A DNA stretch of 64,000 nucleotides from Flavobacteriales bacterium. GTDB lineage: Bacteria; Bacteroidota; Bacteroidia; Flavobacteriales_F; PHOS-HE28. The DNA is taken from contig JAHBUK010000006.1 of assembly GCA_019638115.1 (NCBI GenBank), forward strand, positions 1 through 64,000, given 5' to 3'. A model generated the notes under the pieces. The model was not told where the DNA came from. It did not search any database and was given only the letters and a program-made list of their open reading frames with translations. Shown in pieces: positions 1 to 8,677 of the stretch; the first letter of the stretch is position 1, and each line of letters opens with the position of its first letter. The position numbers and the translations under genes were made by a program.

Positions 1-2
1 GC

Positions 3-62
3 GAAGCATGGGCGGAAAAGAGACCGGGGGACGAGTTTGAAGAGATACTAAACAGGCTCTAA
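3..62 (+). CDS. 3' end of an upstream gene (partial)
   Basis: The first bases read as an open frame ending in TAA at 60-62, with C-terminal residues EAWAEKRPGDEFEEILNRL. The acidic, amphipathic composition looks like real protein sequence and the other two frames are less convincing. The start lies outside the window. No family can be named from 19 residues, so the frame choice itself is only moderately sure. Confidence 0.4.
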   Translation, partial: EAWAEKRPGDEFEEILNRL

Positions 63-224
63 GGGGGCTGTTGCTTTGGGTGGCGCTTGTTCTCCCCCAA
101 GTGGCAGCAAGTCGGCAAGTTCGATCCTGGACCCGGAACGGGTGGACTTGGCAAGGCTATGGTTTGCGGATGCCACATTCGTTTAGCTTTGGTGGCGGAT
201 AGTTCCACCTTGATACCACATCCC

Positions 225-992
225 ATGCTCAAGCAACTCGCTTTCACTGCCGCACTCGCGCTCTCTTTGGGTGCCCAAGCGCAGCTTCCTATCGTGGATA
301 TCGCTTTGGTGCCGAATGCGAGCAACCAGTTGGAGGTCATCATACGGCCCGATGCTGAATTCGATGGGTTCTTCGCAGCGGTGGTCTTCACCATTCGCTG
401 GCAGGATTCCGATGGTGCCAACCTGGGCAGCATCATCCAGGACCCTGATGTGCAGGACTACATGAACGTGAACAAATCAGGACCGGAACAAGTCTCCGGC
501 CCGCATCGCTATCAAGTGTTCTCGGGCTTCGGTGGAAGTCCCTTGTTCGACATTCAAGAAAGCTGGAGCCCTGGTGAAGAGATCGTCCTTTGCAAGGTCA
601 ATATTCTGAACGGCAGCAGCTTCTTCAGCTTGTCCGACGATGCCTTCACCACCTCGTTGAACGGCAATTTCTTCGTTTCCCTGAACGGCCAGAACCGCAC
701 GGGCGAGATCTATTCCTTCACCACCTCCGTTGCGGAAGAGGACCTCGCTGCAGGTGCCTGGGTCGGCCCTAATCCCACCCCTGGTCCTGTGGATCTTGTG
801 CTTGCCAGCGACGGACCAAGCCGTGTGGAAATATTCGATGGAGCAGGCCGCTTGGTGAAGACCGAGCAGTTCACCGCTGTGGCAGGCGAACGGCACGCCA
901 TGGACCTGGCGCCGCTGATGAACGGAACCTACGTGCTGCGGATCACCAACAATGGTGTGGTGGAAGAGCAGCGCTTGGTGGTGGTCCATTAA
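225..992 (+). CDS. Secreted protein with T9SS C-terminal sorting domain
   Basis: A 255-residue protein. The ATG at 225 is chosen because it begins a clear signal peptide (hydrophobic core followed by GAQAQ); an upstream in-frame extension to 87 has no such feature. The mature N-terminal part (about residues 22-130) is a beta-rich module similar to the start of the large protein at 5186-8098: both have an 'L-x-V-x-x-R-P' stretch followed by an 'F-T-I-R-W' or 'F-A-V-R-W' strand. The last 75 residues (WVGPNPTPGPVDL to QRLVVVH) match the type IX secretion type A sorting domain, so the protein should cross the outer membrane and be anchored or released. Function is unknown. Confidence 0.85.
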   Translation: MLKQLAFTAALALSLGAQAQLPIVDIALVPNASNQLEVIIRPDAEFDGFFAAVVFTIRWQDSDGANLGSIIQDPDVQDYMNVNKSGPEQVSGPHRYQVFSGFGGSPLFDIQESWSPGEEIVLCKVNILNGSSFFSLSDDAFTTSLNGNFFVSLNGQNRTGEIYSFTTSVAEEDLAAGAWVGPNPTPGPVDLVLASDGPSRVEIFDGAGRLVKTEQFTAVAGERHAMDLAPLMNGTYVLRITNNGVVEEQRLVVVH

Positions 993-1219
993 GGCTTGCG
1001 TTCGCTGCACGGGAGTCACTGCTCCTGCGGTATCAGCATGTCGTGCGTTGCTTCCATAGCATCGCCGACCACAGCGCTTAGCCCTGAGTGCGGAACTCGT
1101 TGAAGTGCGATACTCCCGATCTGCGCTCTCCGATGGTGTAATGTCATCCTTCCGAAGGTCGGTCTTTCCCATCTTGCACATCGAACGGACAATTGACGCC
1201 GATCCGATCATCTTCCGCA

Positions 1220-2485
1220 ATGAACATGCACATACGGTTATTGGCCCTGGTGATCATCGTAGCCAGCTGCAGGACAGCCATTTTTTCGCAGGAATGGCAG
1301 GTGTTCAACATGGAAAACGCGGGGCTGCCCAGTAACAGCATTGTGGATGTGGTACAGGATGGACAAGGCGTTCTGTGGGTGGCCACCGACTGGGGTTTGT
1401 GCCGGTTTGAGAACGGAGATTGGTCGGTGATACAGGCGAGCCCGGATGGTTTGCCAGCCAATACGTTGAGTTGCCTGGCCATTGATGGCGACGACCGATT
1501 GTGGGTGGGCACCATTACGGAGGGGATCGGCATATTCGATGGAAGCACTTGGAGCTACCTGAACAACACCAACAGTCCGTTGGTCACTGAGGGGGTGAAG
1601 CATATCCAGCACGACCACCGGGGCTGGGTATGGATCAGCACGGAGTTGGGTCTTTGGGTGGATACGGGCAATGGATGGCGCATCTACGACAGCACTCCGG
1701 AAAGTTTTAATGGAAGCGTGTTCTTTGGTCCCAATATGAATGCGGTCGCCGTTCGCGAGGATGACCTCGTAAGTGTGGCCACGGTGAATGCTGGACTATC
1801 CTACATCACGGAGTCCGATCTTGTCTATTACACAGCGGCCAACAGCAACTTCCCGGATAATTCCGGCAATGCCATTGCCTTGGACAGCAACGGAGACAGG
1901 TGGCTGGCCACACCTTCAGGCGGGCTCATTTGGCATGCCGGCGATCACCAGGGGGGACCGTGGTTCCAGTACAGCGCTTTCACCAGCGGGATACCGGACA
2001 ACACCTTGCTCTGTTTGATCGTGGATGGGCAAGGGCGAAAGTGGGCCGGGTCGCAGATCGCGGGGGTGCTTGTATTCAGCAGTGCTGCGGACTGGTACAC
2101 GTTCAATACAACGAACTCCGGCCTGCCGGATGATTGGGTGACCGCAGTGTACGAAGATCAGCAAGGGATCATCTGGCTTGGAACGCGGGAAGGAGGTCTT
2201 GCCCGTTACCAAGCTGATGTGAGCGTATCCGACGGGGCACTTGCGGATCACTTGCATGTGTACCCCAATCCTTGTGAGGGACAACTGTTCGTGGACCTGC
2301 GGAGCTTTTCCGGTCCGGTGGAATGGCGCGTGGTGGATCTTGCAGGTAGGTTTTTGGGGGGCGGCATTCTCTCTGGTGGCAGCATTCCGGGTATTGGTCT
2401 GGAAGCGCTGGTTCCCGGATCTTATGTGCTTCAGGTAACGGCTAATGATCGTTCAGCAGCGGTCAGGATCCATAGGGAGCGGTGA
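1220..2485 (+). CDS. Secreted two-component-regulator-propeller-like protein, T9SS sorted
   Basis: A 421-residue protein. The ATG at 1220 (or 1226) precedes a signal peptide ending near residue 24; a TTG at 1193 is less likely. The body is a series of blades with the motif 'G-x-x-W-x-A/G-T-x-x-G-L' (WVATDWGLCRFENGDW; WISTELGLWV; WLGTREGGLARY), which is the repeat of the 'two component regulator propeller' family found in Bacteroidota hybrid sensors. No kinase or transmembrane domain follows. Instead the protein ends with a T9SS type A domain (HVYPNPCEGQLFVDL to RIHRE). It is therefore probably an exported beta-propeller with an unknown ligand rather than a sensor kinase. Confidence 0.85.
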   Translation: MNMHIRLLALVIIVASCRTAIFSQEWQVFNMENAGLPSNSIVDVVQDGQGVLWVATDWGLCRFENGDWSVIQASPDGLPANTLSCLAIDGDDRLWVGTITEGIGIFDGSTWSYLNNTNSPLVTEGVKHIQHDHRGWVWISTELGLWVDTGNGWRIYDSTPESFNGSVFFGPNMNAVAVREDDLVSVATVNAGLSYITESDLVYYTAANSNFPDNSGNAIALDSNGDRWLATPSGGLIWHAGDHQGGPWFQYSAFTSGIPDNTLLCLIVDGQGRKWAGSQIAGVLVFSSAADWYTFNTTNSGLPDDWVTAVYEDQQGIIWLGTREGGLARYQADVSVSDGALADHLHVYPNPCEGQLFVDLRSFSGPVEWRVVDLAGRFLGGGILSGGSIPGIGLEALVPGSYVLQVTANDRSAAVRIHRER

Positions 2486-2505
2486 TCTGGGGTGTCGGCA
2501 CGGAC

Positions 2506-2535
2506 TTGCGTTGAGTACCCGATGGGTATACTTTG
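2506..2535 (+). promoter_or_regulatory. Candidate Bacteroidota promoter of the lysyl-oxidase-like gene
   Basis: TTG at 2506-2508, an 18-nt spacer, then TATACTTTG at 2527-2535. This resembles the Bacteroidota -33 TTG / -7 TAnnTTTG pair, with one extra base inside the -7 box. It would give a leader of about 30 nt before the ATG at 2572. Confidence 0.45.
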
Positions 2536-2571
2536 CGCATCGTTCGTTGCTCCACCGATACCCAATTACGC

Positions 2572-5127
2572 ATGTCATATCGTTACCTGCTGGCCCTGTT
2601 GGCGCTTGTAGTGCTGCCATCGAAAGAGCTTCGTGCCCAGTGTTCGCTGTCCGATGCAACCTCCTGTGTATGCAGGACCGCTGGGCAATCCACCTGTGAT
2701 CTCTTACCGGATATCACCATATCCTGGATAGGCTTGGAGAGTTACTTGAGCGGTCCCAGCGAGTATTCTCAAAGTGCTTCGACCAATGCTGGGCGTCTTC
2801 GTGTTTCCGGTTCAACCCCCAACATAGGCTTCGGGCCTTTGGAGGTGCGAACAGCCAACCAACAGGGGCTCAGGACGTTCGTATGCGGAACGGATACCTT
2901 CACCGTAAGTGGGCAGACCAACTTCAATTGCCCGAATGGTCAGAACCCCAAGCAGATCATCTTTCAACAGGTGTACCGCAAGCAAGGGAACAGCATGATC
3001 CGTTCCGAACGGATGGCCGGAAGTATGACCTACCATGCGGCCCACAGTCACTACCATGTGAACGATTGGACCACCATGAACCTCTGCATTGAGGACCCGA
3101 ACGAACCCGATCCGCGGAAATGGCCGGTGGTGGCCACTGGTGCCAAGGTGGGATTCTGCCTGATGGACTATGGGACGTGCGGCTCCTATCCCGGGCATTG
3201 CCGGACCAGTCAGGAATATGGGCAGGGAACGGCCATGAACGGATCTTCCAACTACCCCAACTTCGGCCTTCATGGCAGTTACGGATGCGGTACCAACGTG
3301 CAGGGCATTTCCGTCGGGCGTACGGACATCTACAGCAAGAACCTGGACATGATGTGGGTGAACATCATGGATGGGCTTTGTAATGGCAACTACTGGATCG
3401 TTGCCGAAGCGGATCCCACAAACGTGTTCGTTGAAGAGAACGAGGACAACAACTGGACCGCCATCCCTTTCTCCATTACCCAACAGCGCCCGGCCAACAG
3501 CGGTGGATCGGCAGGCATTATCGCACCTGACGGGCTCAAGATCACCCCGGGCGGAACCATCAAACTCGTTGCCACACCCGGGTATGCTTATGCCTGGAGC
3601 AATGGAGCTACTACCCGCACTATTGAAGTTGCCCAAGCGGGAAACTACTCCGTGGTGGTTTCCGCTCCATGCGGTTCGTTGACTTCGGCAACGGTGAATG
3701 TGAGCGCGCTTGCTCCGCTTGCAACTCCAATAGGACAGGGAGACCAAGTGGTTGGGCCTGCAAGCGCGACGGTATCCGCAGCTGCCGCTCAAGGATCGGT
3801 AGTGTGGTATGAAGCACAGGATGCTGAAGCTCCAATGGCCTCTGGAAGTAGCATGGAGACCCCGGTGCTGGAGAGCACTACCACCTATTGGGCAGCTGCA
3901 CGCTTGCAAGTGCCTGGTGTGGCAATGAACGCGGCAAAGACGGATCGCTCCGGGGGGGCGTTGAACTCGACTAACGCCAAACAGTGGTTGATCTTCGATG
4001 CATACGAGCCCTTCGAACTGGTTTCCGTAAAGGTGTACGCCACGGGCAATGGAGAACGACATTTCGCATTGGTGGACAATGTGGGCAACCTCATCGAGGA
4101 GCGCTACATCTACGTTCCCAACGGCACCCATCGCGTGGATCTGAACATGCAGGTACCTGCAGGAAGTGCACATCGCATCACGGCGTTCGATGACAACACG
4201 GAGATCATCCAGCAGCTTCATCGCGACAATAGCGGGGTAAGCTATCCGTACACGCTCGGAAGCCTTGGCGCCATTACGGGCAGCACGGCGGGAAGCACCT
4301 TCTATTACTACTTGTACGATTGGGAGCTCCGTACACCGTCCGTAACGCTTGAAAGTGCTCGGGTGCCCGTTACAGCGGAGGTCACCGACGGTATCACGCT
4401 CGCATTACGTGCCTACCTTGAAGGACCTTTTGACTTGCAGAGCGGTCTGATGTCCGATGCGCTCCGCCAACAGGGTCTCCTTCCGCTAACCGAACCATAC
4501 ACCGCCTTGGGTTACGCGCATGTCGGGGGAGGCGGGGAGAGCACCAACGCTACTGTTCTGTCAGCTTCAGGAAGCGATGCTGTGGTGGATTGGGTGGTGG
4601 TCGAGTTGCGCGATGCCGCATCACCTTCCCAAGTGATCGCAACCTCCAGTGCGCTGCTGCGACGGAACGGCCAGATAACCTCCGTGGCCGGAACCCCTGT
4701 GCGCTTCCCCGTAACTGGCGGTAATTACCATGTAGCCATTAGGCACAGGAACCACTTGGGTTGCATGACCGGAACGCCGGTTTCTTTTGGAGCAGCCACT
4801 GTAACGGTCGATCTGACCGTTTCGGAAACGGGAACATATGGTGTCGAGGGCCGTAGGGCCTTGGCCAATGGTACGCAAGTGCTTTGGGGCGGCAATGTGG
4901 TCGGAGATGGCCGATTGTTGTACACCAACCAAGACAATGACCGCGACCCGATCCTCGCATTGATCGGTGGGACCGTTCCAACGGGCACTGTGAGCGGCTA
5001 CCTGAGTGCGGATACCAACATGGACGGTACTGTGAAGTACACCGGTAATAACAACGACCGGGATATCATCCTGTCCAACATTGGAGGTGTCGTTCCCACC
5101 AACATTCGTTTCCAGCAATTGCCCTGA
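2572..5127 (+). CDS. Lysyl-oxidase-like secreted protein
   Basis: An 851-residue protein with a signal peptide (ATG at 2572; cleavage near LRAQ). Residues about 130-285 match the lysyl oxidase family (copper amine oxidase acting on lysine side chains). The copper motif H-x-H-x-H is present as HSHYH (H158, H160, H162). K192 in AKVGFCLMD and Y254 in DIYSKNLDMMW align with the Lys and Tyr that form the LTQ cofactor of human LOX, and the C-terminal core strand VFVEENEDNNW is kept. After the catalytic domain come Ig-like or lectin-like beta modules. The C-terminus ends in two repeats of an 'N-x-N-D-R-D-x-I-L-x-x-I-G-G' calcium-binding-like motif seen on many Bacteroidota secreted proteins. A role in oxidising or cross-linking extracellular amines is an inference. 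Confidence 0.85.
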   Translation: MSYRYLLALLALVVLPSKELRAQCSLSDATSCVCRTAGQSTCDLLPDITISWIGLESYLSGPSEYSQSASTNAGRLRVSGSTPNIGFGPLEVRTANQQGLRTFVCGTDTFTVSGQTNFNCPNGQNPKQIIFQQVYRKQGNSMIRSERMAGSMTYHAAHSHYHVNDWTTMNLCIEDPNEPDPRKWPVVATGAKVGFCLMDYGTCGSYPGHCRTSQEYGQGTAMNGSSNYPNFGLHGSYGCGTNVQGISVGRTDIYSKNLDMMWVNIMDGLCNGNYWIVAEADPTNVFVEENEDNNWTAIPFSITQQRPANSGGSAGIIAPDGLKITPGGTIKLVATPGYAYAWSNGATTRTIEVAQAGNYSVVVSAPCGSLTSATVNVSALAPLATPIGQGDQVVGPASATVSAAAAQGSVVWYEAQDAEAPMASGSSMETPVLESTTTYWAAARLQVPGVAMNAAKTDRSGGALNSTNAKQWLIFDAYEPFELVSVKVYATGNGERHFALVDNVGNLIEERYIYVPNGTHRVDLNMQVPAGSAHRITAFDDNTEIIQQLHRDNSGVSYPYTLGSLGAITGSTAGSTFYYYLYDWELRTPSVTLESARVPVTAEVTDGITLALRAYLEGPFDLQSGLMSDALRQQGLLPLTEPYTALGYAHVGGGGESTNATVLSASGSDAVVDWVVVELRDAASPSQVIATSSALLRRNGQITSVAGTPVRFPVTGGNYHVAIRHRNHLGCMTGTPVSFGAATVTVDLTVSETGTYGVEGRRALANGTQVLWGGNVVGDGRLLYTNQDNDRDPILALIGGTVPTGTVSGYLSADTNMDGTVKYTGNNNDRDIILSNIGGVVPTNIRFQQLP

Positions 5128-5185
5128 TGCGAATTACTCGCTTACATTAGCCGAAGCTCTTCAAGACCCTCCCTTAACTACGCCG

Positions 5186-8098
5186 ATGAACATATTTACC
5201 ACAGGCCGTTCGGTCATGCTCGCTGCGTTTAGCAGCATCGCATTCCTCTCTGGTTCTCCCGAGGCGAAGGCGCAACCAGGTGATGTCAACCGCATCGACA
5301 TCCGTTTGGTCCAATCCGGTGCTACCCAACTGGAGGTGCAGTTGAGGCCCAACAACGCCTGGGATTATTCGGACGGGGTGGTCAACCTCACCTTCGCGGT
5401 TCGTTGGGAAACAGCTGCTGGAGGTACTCTCCTTGGCAACTCCTCGCAGGGTTTCGATGAATGTATGCTCGATGGTCTTCGACTCCTGGGCAACCCGGGT
5501 ATCGTGAACTTCGATTTCACCAACGACTTCAGGTACCGTGGATACAACTGCACTGGTGGCGGTTGGTCCGTGGGCGATGGTTGTGAATACCCCGCGAACA
5601 CTTGGATCCCCTACGCCCGAATGAACGTGACCGGCCTAACTGGTTGTGGAACGTTCGTCATCGTTGCTTCCGATGACTACACGAACCAGACGGAGGTGAA
5701 CTCCAACTGGTTCATCAGCTTGGGCGGTGTTAACATCACCTCCAACTCCCAAGTCGTAGGACCGGGCGTTCAGCTCGGCAACTGCACCCCGGATTGTAAT
5801 GGTGTGATCGGTGGCACAGCAAGCATCGACCAGTGCGGTGTTTGCTCCGGTGGTAACACGGGTGTTCCCCCCAACAGCACCTGCCTTGACTGCAACGGCA
5901 CGATCAACGGTACTGCCAGCATCGACCAGTGCGGTGTTTGCTCCGGCGGCACCACGGGCGTTCCTCCCAACAGCACCTGCCTTGACTGCAACGGCACGAT
6001 CAACGGTACTGCCAGCATCGACCAGTGCGGTGTTTGCTCCGGTGGCACCACAGGCGTTCCCCCCAACAGCACCTGCCTGGACTGCAACGGCACGATCAAC
6101 GGTACTGCCAGCATCGACCAGTGTGGTGTTTGCTCCGGCGGCACCACGGGTGTTCCCCCCAACAGCACCTGCCTGGACTGCAACGGCACGATCAACGGTA
6201 CTGCCAGCATTGACCAGTGCGGTGTTTGCTCCGGCGGCACCACTGGCGTTCCTCCCAACAGCACCTGCCTGGACTGCAATGGCGACATTAACGGTACGGC
6301 ATTCATTGACGGTTGCGGAACCTGCGTTGGTGGTAACACCGGTCTGAGCCCTTGCGGTAACGACTGCGCTGGTGTCCCTGGTGGCACGGCCAGCATCGAC
6401 CAGTGCGGCGTCTGCTCCGGCGGTACCACAGGCGTACCTCCCAACAGCACCTGCCTTGACTGCAATGGCGACATCAATGGCACGGCCAGTGTTGACCAGT
6501 GCGGTGTGTGCAGCGGTGGCAATACCGGTGTACCTCCCAACAGCACCTGCTTGGACTGCAATGGCGACATCAACGGTACGGCCAGTGTTGACCAGTGCGG
6601 TGTTTGCAGCGGTGGAAATACAGGTGTACCCCCCAACAGCACCTGCCTTGACTGCAACGGCGACATCAACGGTACTGCATTCATTGACGGTTGCGGAACC
6701 TGCGTTGGTGGTAACACCGGTCTTACCCCATGCGGTACCACCTGTTCCCAAGTGAACTTGGAGTTCGATACGGACGACAATGGTCTTGAGATCGGCTGGG
6801 CCATTTACCCGATCGGATCCGCGACCGCGGTGTGCAGCGGCCAGGGCTTGCCGAGCAATGCTTCGGGTGTGTTGCAAACATGCTGCCTACCCGACGGATG
6901 CTACCGTTTGGAAGTGATCGACCTCGGTAACAACGGTATCCTCAACGGTGGTTACGTGCTTCGCACCGCTGCCGGACAACGCATCATTGATAACAAGGAC
7001 AACGGCGACTTCGGCGGCTTAAGTGCGATCTCGAACGGTCAAGGCTTCTGTCTGCCACTGGGCAACGACCAAGTGATCTACACCAGCTGCGACAAGTACT
7101 GGTGGAAGACCAACGAGTACATCGTTGCCGATCCGAACGAAGCAGTGAGCGCGGTTTGGGTGCCCGGTGGTGCGAACAGTGTGCAAAGCACCAATACCGG
7201 TTACGAGTTCTGGTTCTTCGATCCGAACGGTAGCTACAGCTTCCGCAAGTTCCGCAACCATGCAACAAGCGACGGTTACGGCAACGTGGGAGCCACCCGT
7301 GCCTGCCACCTGAAGATCAACAACTGGGCGGCCGCAAACCACATTCCCCAGTTCACGCTCATGAACGTGCGCATCCGCTCACGGGTAAATGGCGTGGATA
7401 GCGAGTGGGGCCCTGCATGTCGCTTTGTGCGCAACGAAGCACTCAGTCAGTGCCCCCCCACCAAGTTGATGGACATTCCCACCAACCCGAACCTGAGCTG
7501 CGATCAGTTCCGTCAGTTCGTAAGCAACCAGCGTGTGCACGCGCGTCCGGTGTCCGGTGCGAATCTCTACCAGTGGCGTTTCCGCATCGAGGCGGAAGGA
7601 GTTGAGATCATCCGTACCAGTACCACCTACTTCCTCAACCTTGGATGGGCCGCTGGAGTGGCTGCTCCGCTGGAGGATGGCAAAACCTACCAAGTGGATG
7701 TGCGCGCCAGCAAGAACGGCGGTGCTACATGGTGTGGTATCGACGGTGATCCTTGGGGAGATATCTGCAGCTTGACGATCGGCTCCAACCCGGGTGATGG
7801 AGGTACGCCGAACATGCTTGCCGATGGAACGGCCGTACAGTTCAACATGTGGCCGAACCCGAACCGGGGAGATGAACTCTGGCTCAGCATGAACGTGGTT
7901 CCGCAGGGCATCGAAACGGTTTCCGTGGATGTGCATGACCTCTTTGGTAAGCGCGTAATGGCCCGTATCGTTCCCGCACAGGATGGTCAGCTGTTGACCA
8001 AGCTGCCCATCTCCGGGGATATTGCAGCAGGCATGTACATGGTTACCGTAACTGCGGGAGATGTACAGTTCATCCAGCGCTTGGTGATCCAGCCTTGA
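5186..8098 (+). CDS. Large secreted protein with ten Cys-rich repeats, T9SS sorted
   Basis: A 970-residue protein. The ATG at 5186 starts a signal peptide ending near EAKAQ; the upstream in-frame extension overlaps the previous gene and is rejected. Domain order: an N-terminal beta module like that of the protein at 225-992 (residues 30-200); ten tandem 30-32-residue repeats with core DQCGVCSGG or DGCGTCVGG (residues 204-519); a module with SNASGVLQTCCLPDGCY; two fibronectin-like segments; and a T9SS type A domain (QFNMWPNPNRGDELWL to QRLVIQP). Each repeat has four Cys, so disulfides or metal binding are possible, giving a rigid stalk. It is probably a surface adhesin or structural protein; the target is unknown. 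A strong terminator follows. Confidence 0.88.
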   Translation: MNIFTTGRSVMLAAFSSIAFLSGSPEAKAQPGDVNRIDIRLVQSGATQLEVQLRPNNAWDYSDGVVNLTFAVRWETAAGGTLLGNSSQGFDECMLDGLRLLGNPGIVNFDFTNDFRYRGYNCTGGGWSVGDGCEYPANTWIPYARMNVTGLTGCGTFVIVASDDYTNQTEVNSNWFISLGGVNITSNSQVVGPGVQLGNCTPDCNGVIGGTASIDQCGVCSGGNTGVPPNSTCLDCNGTINGTASIDQCGVCSGGTTGVPPNSTCLDCNGTINGTASIDQCGVCSGGTTGVPPNSTCLDCNGTINGTASIDQCGVCSGGTTGVPPNSTCLDCNGTINGTASIDQCGVCSGGTTGVPPNSTCLDCNGDINGTAFIDGCGTCVGGNTGLSPCGNDCAGVPGGTASIDQCGVCSGGTTGVPPNSTCLDCNGDINGTASVDQCGVCSGGNTGVPPNSTCLDCNGDINGTASVDQCGVCSGGNTGVPPNSTCLDCNGDINGTAFIDGCGTCVGGNTGLTPCGTTCSQVNLEFDTDDNGLEIGWAIYPIGSATAVCSGQGLPSNASGVLQTCCLPDGCYRLEVIDLGNNGILNGGYVLRTAAGQRIIDNKDNGDFGGLSAISNGQGFCLPLGNDQVIYTSCDKYWWKTNEYIVADPNEAVSAVWVPGGANSVQSTNTGYEFWFFDPNGSYSFRKFRNHATSDGYGNVGATRACHLKINNWAAANHIPQFTLMNVRIRSRVNGVDSEWGPACRFVRNEALSQCPPTKLMDIPTNPNLSCDQFRQFVSNQRVHARPVSGANLYQWRFRIEAEGVEIIRTSTTYFLNLGWAAGVAAPLEDGKTYQVDVRASKNGGATWCGIDGDPWGDICSLTIGSNPGDGGTPNMLADGTAVQFNMWPNPNRGDELWLSMNVVPQGIETVSVDVHDLFGKRVMARIVPAQDGQLLTKLPISGDIAAGMYMVTVTAGDVQFIQRLVIQP
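5795..6742 (+). repeat. Ten in-frame tandem repeats (eight of 96 bp, two of 90 bp)
   Basis: Inside the gene at 5186-8098. Unit starts at 5882, 5978 and 6074 show the exact 96-bp period. The eight standard units carry DQCGVCSGG; units 6 and 10 are 90-bp variants with DGCGTCVGG. The sum 8x96+2x90 equals the 948-bp span. Units 2-5 are nearly identical at DNA level, pointing to recent expansion. The order (five standard, one variant, three standard, one variant) suggests duplication of blocks as well as single units. Confidence 0.95.
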
Positions 8099-8117
8099 GT
8101 TGAGCATTTCCGATCTT

Positions 8118-8155
8118 GAAAGCGGCCACCGGATCCCGGTGGCCGCTTTCGTTTT
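8118..8155 (+). terminator. Rho-independent terminator of the repeat-protein gene
   Basis: A perfect 15-bp stem (8118-8132 with 8136-8150) and a 3-nt loop (ATC), followed by GTTTT. It lies 20 bp after the stop of the gene ending at 8098. Confidence 0.85.
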
Positions 8156-8631
8156 GCACCACAGCGTGTAAGCAATGCAACTCAGCCCATCGGCCAAGAG
8201 ATCGGGTGCCTAAGATCACGTGGCGAAGCAACCAGAGACCATTTCGGATGGCCCTCTCGCAATGGAATGGGGGGCAGTCACGCACCGGCTGGCTGGAAGG
8301 CTCTCAGCTACTTCGAAGCTGCTCGATTCGCTGCATATTGGAACGTGGAGGGCGCCGAAAGGCGATCCCACCTATCGGTTGAAGCAAGCAGCGCAATGAA
8401 GCAAATGGCCTCGTATGGTTTCCGTGCAGGATGATGCGGACTTTGGCTCCAAACAACAGCATGCAAGGTGCGGAAGGCCACTGCTCAATGGCCCGGATAC
8501 AAGACAAGCGCTATCCTCACTTCGGCGATCGGTATCGCTTCATCCGAGTAGGAGCGAAGCCGCGCTCTGCCCAGGCCCCCACTTGTTCGGGCAATCGGGT
8601 TAGGGAGCTGCCGATACTTCGTGGGGTATGA
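8156..8631. other. Gene-free stretch
   Basis: Between two terminators. The short open frames here (for example 8116-8382 and 8431-8631) have no signal peptide, known motif or plausible composition. I see no RNA gene or repeat. Confidence 0.5.
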
Positions 8632-8659
8632 AAAAGCCCCGCTTGTTGGCGGGGCTTTT
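8632..8659 (-). terminator. Terminator of the GAPDH gene (potentially bidirectional)
   Basis: An 11-bp stem, AAAAGCCCCGC (8632-8642) with GCGGGGCTTTT (8649-8659), and a 6-nt loop. On the minus strand the hairpin ends in a run of T and lies just after the GAPDH stop at 8678. Confidence 0.85.
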
Positions 8660-8677
8660 CTTGTGAAGAGGAAAGGT

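Noticed and set aside
5636..6877. Long antisense open frames (413 and 344 codons) across the 96-bp repeats
   Set aside because: They are produced by repetition of a stop-free unit on the opposite strand; no start signal, signal peptide or known motif, and the plus frame is clearly coding.
8156..8631. Short frames in the gap between the two terminators
   Set aside because: No motif, signal peptide or coding-like composition; they overlap one another in several frames.
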